Source: Pseudomonadota bacterium (GTDB lineage: Bacteria; Myxococcota_A; Polyangia; Haliangiales; Haliangiaceae). Taken from it: 9,297 bases of DNA. Shown here in pieces: positions 6,782-9,297 of this stretch. The position numbers were made by a program, and so were the translations under genes. Every line of letters begins with the position of its first letter. Positions within the stretch are counted from its first letter, which is position 1. The stretch lies in the NCBI GenBank assembly GCA_023430775.1, contig JAEYYY010000581.1, forward strand, positions 1-9,297, in the 5' to 3' direction. The notes under the pieces were generated by a model that saw nothing but the letters and a program-made list of their open reading frames with translations, searched no databases and was not told where the DNA came from.

Positions 6782-8119
6782 GTGAACCACCGACTCGTCG
6801 TGCTCGCCGCGCTGGCTGCTTGTGGCGGAACGCCCCACGCGACGACGCAACACAACGAGGGCGCGCGGATAAATGACCCATCGGTCGGTAAGCGCACACG
6901 CGAGCCCACCCCCGATCACGATCTCGAGCGACCACCGCGTCCGAAGCTGCTGTCGATCGACTGGAGCACGGTCCGGCTCGCTTCCGATGCCGACGCGCTC
7001 GCGCTGTGGAACAAGCTCGCGCTCACCGCCGAGGACTGGCACGACAAGCTCCAGGAAGTTCCGCGCGAGCTCGATCGACCGCTCGCGATCGCGCTGATCC
7101 GCGAGGGCAACTTCAACTGCGTGCCCGCGCGGCCGGCCGGCGATTGCGTGCAGCAGGTGTTCGACATCCCCGAGCCCGCACCGACCGCCGGCCTCACCGA
7201 TCCGTGCTTTCGCCGGCTCGTCGCGCTGTGGGCGATCGAGCATCTCGAGCCCGACGATGTACCGCCCGTGATGGACGGGCTGCGCAAGATCGTCGCGCTG
7301 CCACCACCGGAATCGCAGCTCACCGTGGCCGCCCTGAAGGCGGTGCCCGAGAGCGATCCGGCGCGCCGTTTCGAGCTGATCACCCTCGCGTTCAAGGCGG
7401 GCCAGCGCGACATCGCGAACAACGCGCTTGGTCAGCTCGACGAGAAGTATCTGGTCGAGGCGGTCACCAAGCATCACGTCGACGGCGCGCTCGAGATGTT
7501 GCCTGCGAGCACGCAGCGCGCGACGTACCTCGCCGCGATCGCCGACGACAAGCTCCCCACCAAGGCGCGCACCACCGCGATCGCCGAGCTGGTCGCGCTC
7601 GACGACAAGCTCGCGCCGGATCTCAAGGCCACCCTGATCAAGGCCACCGCCACCGCCGATTGCGGAGTCGCCGCCGCGGCGGCACGCGTGCTGGTCGACA
7701 AGGGCGACGCGAAGTACGCCCCGAAGCGCCCGCGGTCCGCGGCCGTCGCGCCAGTGATGCGCGCTCTCTGCGTGCTGGCGTCCTACGAGAAGCTCCAGGG
7801 CAACGACGAGCCGTCGCTGTTGCCCGGCTACCTGCCCCCGAAGGGTCTCGAGCGGATCAAGGTCAGCTACGACGCGCTCTCCGATACCGATCCCGACGGC
7901 GACGGTGACCCGCACACCGAGCACACGGTGGATCTGGTCCCGCGCGCCGAGGCGGTGCTGCCGGAGATCGACGAGCTGACGCGCGCCCTGGCCTCCTGCA
8001 AGGGCACCACCTGCAGGACCGAGAACCACGAGATCGCGTTCGGCTTCAAGCTGGTCGGTGGCCAGCAGCTACTGTCGAGCATCGCGATCGTCGAGCGTCC
8101 GCCCTGCCCGAAGACCTGA
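6782..8119 (+). CDS. Large alpha-helical lipoprotein with a single DxDxDGDGD calcium-type motif
   Basis: GTG 6782 gives MNHRLVVLAALAACGG, a compact lipoprotein signal with lipobox LAAC and lipidated Cys14. GTG 6767 adds five residues and is the alternative; neither has a strong ribosome-binding site. After a flexible segment (15-55) the 445-residue product is mostly helical. Residues about 175-310 are Ala/Leu-rich paired helices like HEAT-type repeats, though no repeat unit is clear enough to count. Residues 368-376 (DTDPDGDGD) resemble one calcium-binding loop of the EF-hand or thrombospondin type 3 kind. Eight cysteines besides Cys14 allow disulfides, consistent with the periplasm or outer surface. 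It is divergent from the DUF1579-like gene. I do not recognise the family; an envelope scaffold or anchor is only a guess. Confidence 0.75.
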   Translation: MNHRLVVLAALAACGGTPHATTQHNEGARINDPSVGKRTREPTPDHDLERPPRPKLLSIDWSTVRLASDADALALWNKLALTAEDWHDKLQEVPRELDRPLAIALIREGNFNCVPARPAGDCVQQVFDIPEPAPTAGLTDPCFRRLVALWAIEHLEPDDVPPVMDGLRKIVALPPPESQLTVAALKAVPESDPARRFELITLAFKAGQRDIANNALGQLDEKYLVEAVTKHHVDGALEMLPASTQRATYLAAIADDKLPTKARTTAIAELVALDDKLAPDLKATLIKATATADCGVAAAAARVLVDKGDAKYAPKRPRSAAVAPVMRALCVLASYEKLQGNDEPSLLPGYLPPKGLERIKVSYDALSDTDPDGDGDPHTEHTVDLVPRAEAVLPEIDELTRALASCKGTTCRTENHEIAFGFKLVGGQQLLSSIAIVERPPCPKT

Positions 8120-8181
8120 AATTCCACCGGCTTGGGTACCTCGCGTTTGATCCTCCACCTACCTGTGGCACCATCAGGTTC

Positions 8182-8490
8182 GTGCGCTGGTTGATCGCTC
8201 TGGTCGTGTCCTTCGCCATCGCCGCCCCTGCCTCGGCGGGTGTGTTCAAGCAGCGTGGCAAGCAGCCTCCGGCGAAGAAGCCGGCAGCTGCCGAAAAGGC
8301 GCCGGCCAAAAAAACCCCGGCGAAGTCCGCCGCGCGCAAGGCGCCGCCGAAGAAGAAGGCAGTGGTCACTCGCTCCGATGACGAAGAGGCGCCGCCGCCG
8401 CCGGCGAAGAAGAAGAAGGGCAAGGAGACGGTGACGATCGTCGAGGAGCCGCCCGAGGACGACGTCATCATCCGCGACATCGACGACTGA
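8182..8490 (+). CDS. Small exported Lys/Pro/Ala-rich protein with acidic tail
   Basis: The 102-residue product starts at GTG 8182 (CAGG a few bases upstream). It has a signal peptide MRWLIALVVSFAIAAPASA, cleavage after Ala19. The mature 83 residues are low complexity: residues 23-60 carry repeated AKK, PAKK, KAP and PPKKK units like a histone H1 tail, residues 66-69 are acidic (DDEE), PPPPAKKKKGK follows, and the last 20 residues are acidic (EEPPEDD, IIRDIDD). No cysteine and no folded domain are visible. With an export signal, a nucleoid role is unlikely; binding to peptidoglycan, LPS or another anionic surface is a possibility. The protein is easily overpredicted in high-GC DNA, but the clean signal peptide and the position between same-strand genes support it. 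Confidence 0.62.
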   Translation: MRWLIALVVSFAIAAPASAGVFKQRGKQPPAKKPAAAEKAPAKKTPAKSAARKAPPKKKAVVTRSDDEEAPPPPAKKKKGKETVTIVEEPPEDDVIIRDIDD

Positions 8491-8512
8491 TCGGGTAACT
8501 GATCCGTCGTCA

Positions 8513-8532
8513 GACTGAGTACGCGTTCAGTC
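8513..8532 (+). terminator. Weak hairpin after the Lys-rich gene
   Basis: GACTGA (8513-8518) and TCAGTC (8527-8532) form a six-base stem around an eight-base loop, 22 bases after the stop at 8490. No T-run follows, so it is not a standard intrinsic terminator. It may be a processing or attenuating structure, or chance. Confidence 0.25.
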
Positions 8533-8601
8533 GGGCAAGATCGCACATCGGGTTCGGGTTTCCCGAGGGAGACCGAAGTGATCCGGAGTGCGGCGAAAAA
8601 A

Positions 8602-8637
8602 TTGCCCACGTGATCCACGCGTGCGTATTTCCAAACC
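8602..8637 (+). promoter_or_regulatory. Possible ftsQ promoter with two E-box-like palindromes in the spacer
   Basis: The 147-base gap 8491-8637 contains an AT-richer stretch just before ftsQ. TTGCCC (8602-8607) and TATTTC (8626-8631), 18 bases apart, are weak -35/-10 candidates. Between them lie two perfect palindromes, CACGTG (8607-8612) and CACGCGTG (8616-8623), three bases apart. A start about seven bases after the -10 would fall at the ATG (8638), giving a leaderless mRNA; this agrees with the lack of a Shine-Dalgarno sequence there. The promoter match is poor, so this stays tentative. Confidence 0.25.
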
Positions 8638-9297
8638 ATGGATCGATCCCGCCGTGGGGAGCGGCGTGAAACCGAAGCTCCCTCGATCCCGTCGTCTTCG
8701 CGACTGACGGTACGGAAGAAGAACCGCCGGCGACCGGCCTCGCTGTGGTCGCGCGTTCGACCGACGCGCGCGCTGGTCGATGCCTGTGGCCGCGCGGTCC
8801 GTCGCGGTCTGCCGGCGATCGTCGCGACCGCGGTGATCACCACGCTGGGGACCGGGCTGTGGCTCGGTTACCAGTTCGTGACCACCTCCGATCGATTCGC
8901 GATCGAGCAGATCGAGGTGCGCGGTACCGATCGACTGAGCCCCGATGCGGTTCGTGCGGCGCTGCCGATCGCGACGGGTGAGAACCTGATCACCGCCGAC
9001 CTCGATGCCGCGAAGCTCGCGCTGCGCGACGAGCCGTGGATCGCGACCGCCGACGTCCGGCGCCAGCTGCCGAGCACGCTGATCGTCGAGGTCACCGAGC
9101 ACACCCCGGCCGTGGTCGTGGCGTTTCCGACCGAGCAGGGCGAGCATCTCTACCTCGCCGATGCGCAGGGCCACCCGTTCAAGCGCGCGCACGCGAGCGA
9201 GCGAGGCGACCTGCCGCTGGTCCCCGGTCTCTCGCGCGCCGACAACCAGCGCGATCCGGCCGTCACGCCGCGCCGCGTGGTTGCCGCCCTCGCCGTG
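8638..9297 (+). CDS. ftsQ: Cell division protein FtsQ (3' end outside window)
   Basis: FtsQ (DivIB) is a bitopic inner-membrane protein that recruits FtsL/FtsB and later proteins to the division septum. The 220 residues in the window show a cytoplasmic tail rich in Arg/Lys (1-57), one membrane segment (about 59-79), and a POTRA domain (about 86-155: FAIEQIEVRGTDRLS, then GENLITADLD, DEPWIATADVRRQLPSTLIVEVTEHTP). The beta domain follows (YLADAQGHPFKRA, DLPLVPGL). The order and spacing are those of the family. The ATG at 8638 is the first start after an in-frame stop at 8611-8613 and has no ribosome-binding sequence. The tail of about 57 residues is longer than the short E. coli one. The frame stays open to the window edge; ftsA and ftsZ would be the expected neighbours downstream, but they are not visible. 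Confidence 0.92.
   Translation, partial: MDRSRRGERRETEAPSIPSSSRLTVRKKNRRRPASLWSRVRPTRALVDACGRAVRRGLPAIVATAVITTLGTGLWLGYQFVTTSDRFAIEQIEVRGTDRLSPDAVRAALPIATGENLITADLDAAKLALRDEPWIATADVRRQLPSTLIVEVTEHTPAVVVAFPTEQGEHLYLADAQGHPFKRAHASERGDLPLVPGLSRADNQRDPAVTPRRVVAALAV

Noticed and set aside
6710..8029. Long open frame (439 codons) on the minus strand opposite the helical lipoprotein
   Set aside because: Its translation is Arg/Gly/Leu-rich with no domain, as expected antisense to a high-GC gene. The plus-strand frame has a lipobox and normal residue composition.
8308..8314. A7 run in the Lys-rich gene as a programmed frameshift site
   Set aside because: A slip into the +1 frame gives only an Arg-rich stretch with no domain; adjacent AAA Lys codons explain the run.
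8046..8843. Minus-strand open frame of 265 codons with poly-Phe and poly-Ser
   Set aside because: It is the complement of the Lys codon repeats of the Lys-rich gene and also overlaps the ftsQ start; no domain is visible.

Overview
The window looks like chromosomal DNA from a high-GC Gram-negative bacterium. GC is high, codons end mostly in G or C, GTG starts are common, and there are many lipoproteins and other exported proteins, including an outer-membrane barrel ending in Trp. Together with a lineage-style degenerate receiver/GGDEF protein, this points to Myxococcota (former Deltaproteobacteria). That placement is inference from style; no rRNA or other taxonomic marker is present. I see no mobile element, CRISPR array, tRNA or rRNA.

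Layout, left to right. (1) 3-1766 (+): the 3' part of a signalling protein with a long disordered acidic N-region, a receiver-like domain lacking its phosphoacceptor, and a GGDEF-like domain that has lost catalysis but keeps an RxxD I-site-like motif. Its stop overlaps the start of (2) aroE, 1763-2623 (+), shikimate dehydrogenase, followed by (3) a probable outer-membrane beta-barrel protein, 2665-3384 (+). (4) A minus-strand run of three envelope genes meets this block tail to tail: a four-helix membrane protein (5436-4858), a secreted protein of unknown function (4762-3770) and a Cys-rich lipoprotein (3717-3394). (5) A Tyr-type glutathione S-transferase, 5507-6133 (+), diverges from the four-helix gene and converges with a secreted DUF1579-like protein, 6707-6138 (-). 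(6) A large alpha-helical lipoprotein, 6782-8119 (+), is followed by a small Lys/Pro/Ala-rich exported protein, 8182-8490 (+). (7) The 5' part of ftsQ, 8638 to the window end (+), is the probable entry into a division gene cluster.

Functional picture: apart from aroE, the GST and the signalling protein, every product carries a signal peptide, lipobox or membrane segment, so this is mainly a cell-envelope neighbourhood. Four proteins cannot be assigned a function from sequence alone: the 330-residue secreted protein, the Cys-rich lipoprotein, the helical lipoprotein and the Lys-rich peptide. The strongest lead is the REC/GGDEF pseudoenzyme as a possible c-di-GMP receptor coupled to aroE. I did not find a convincing multi-gene defence or mobile system here.
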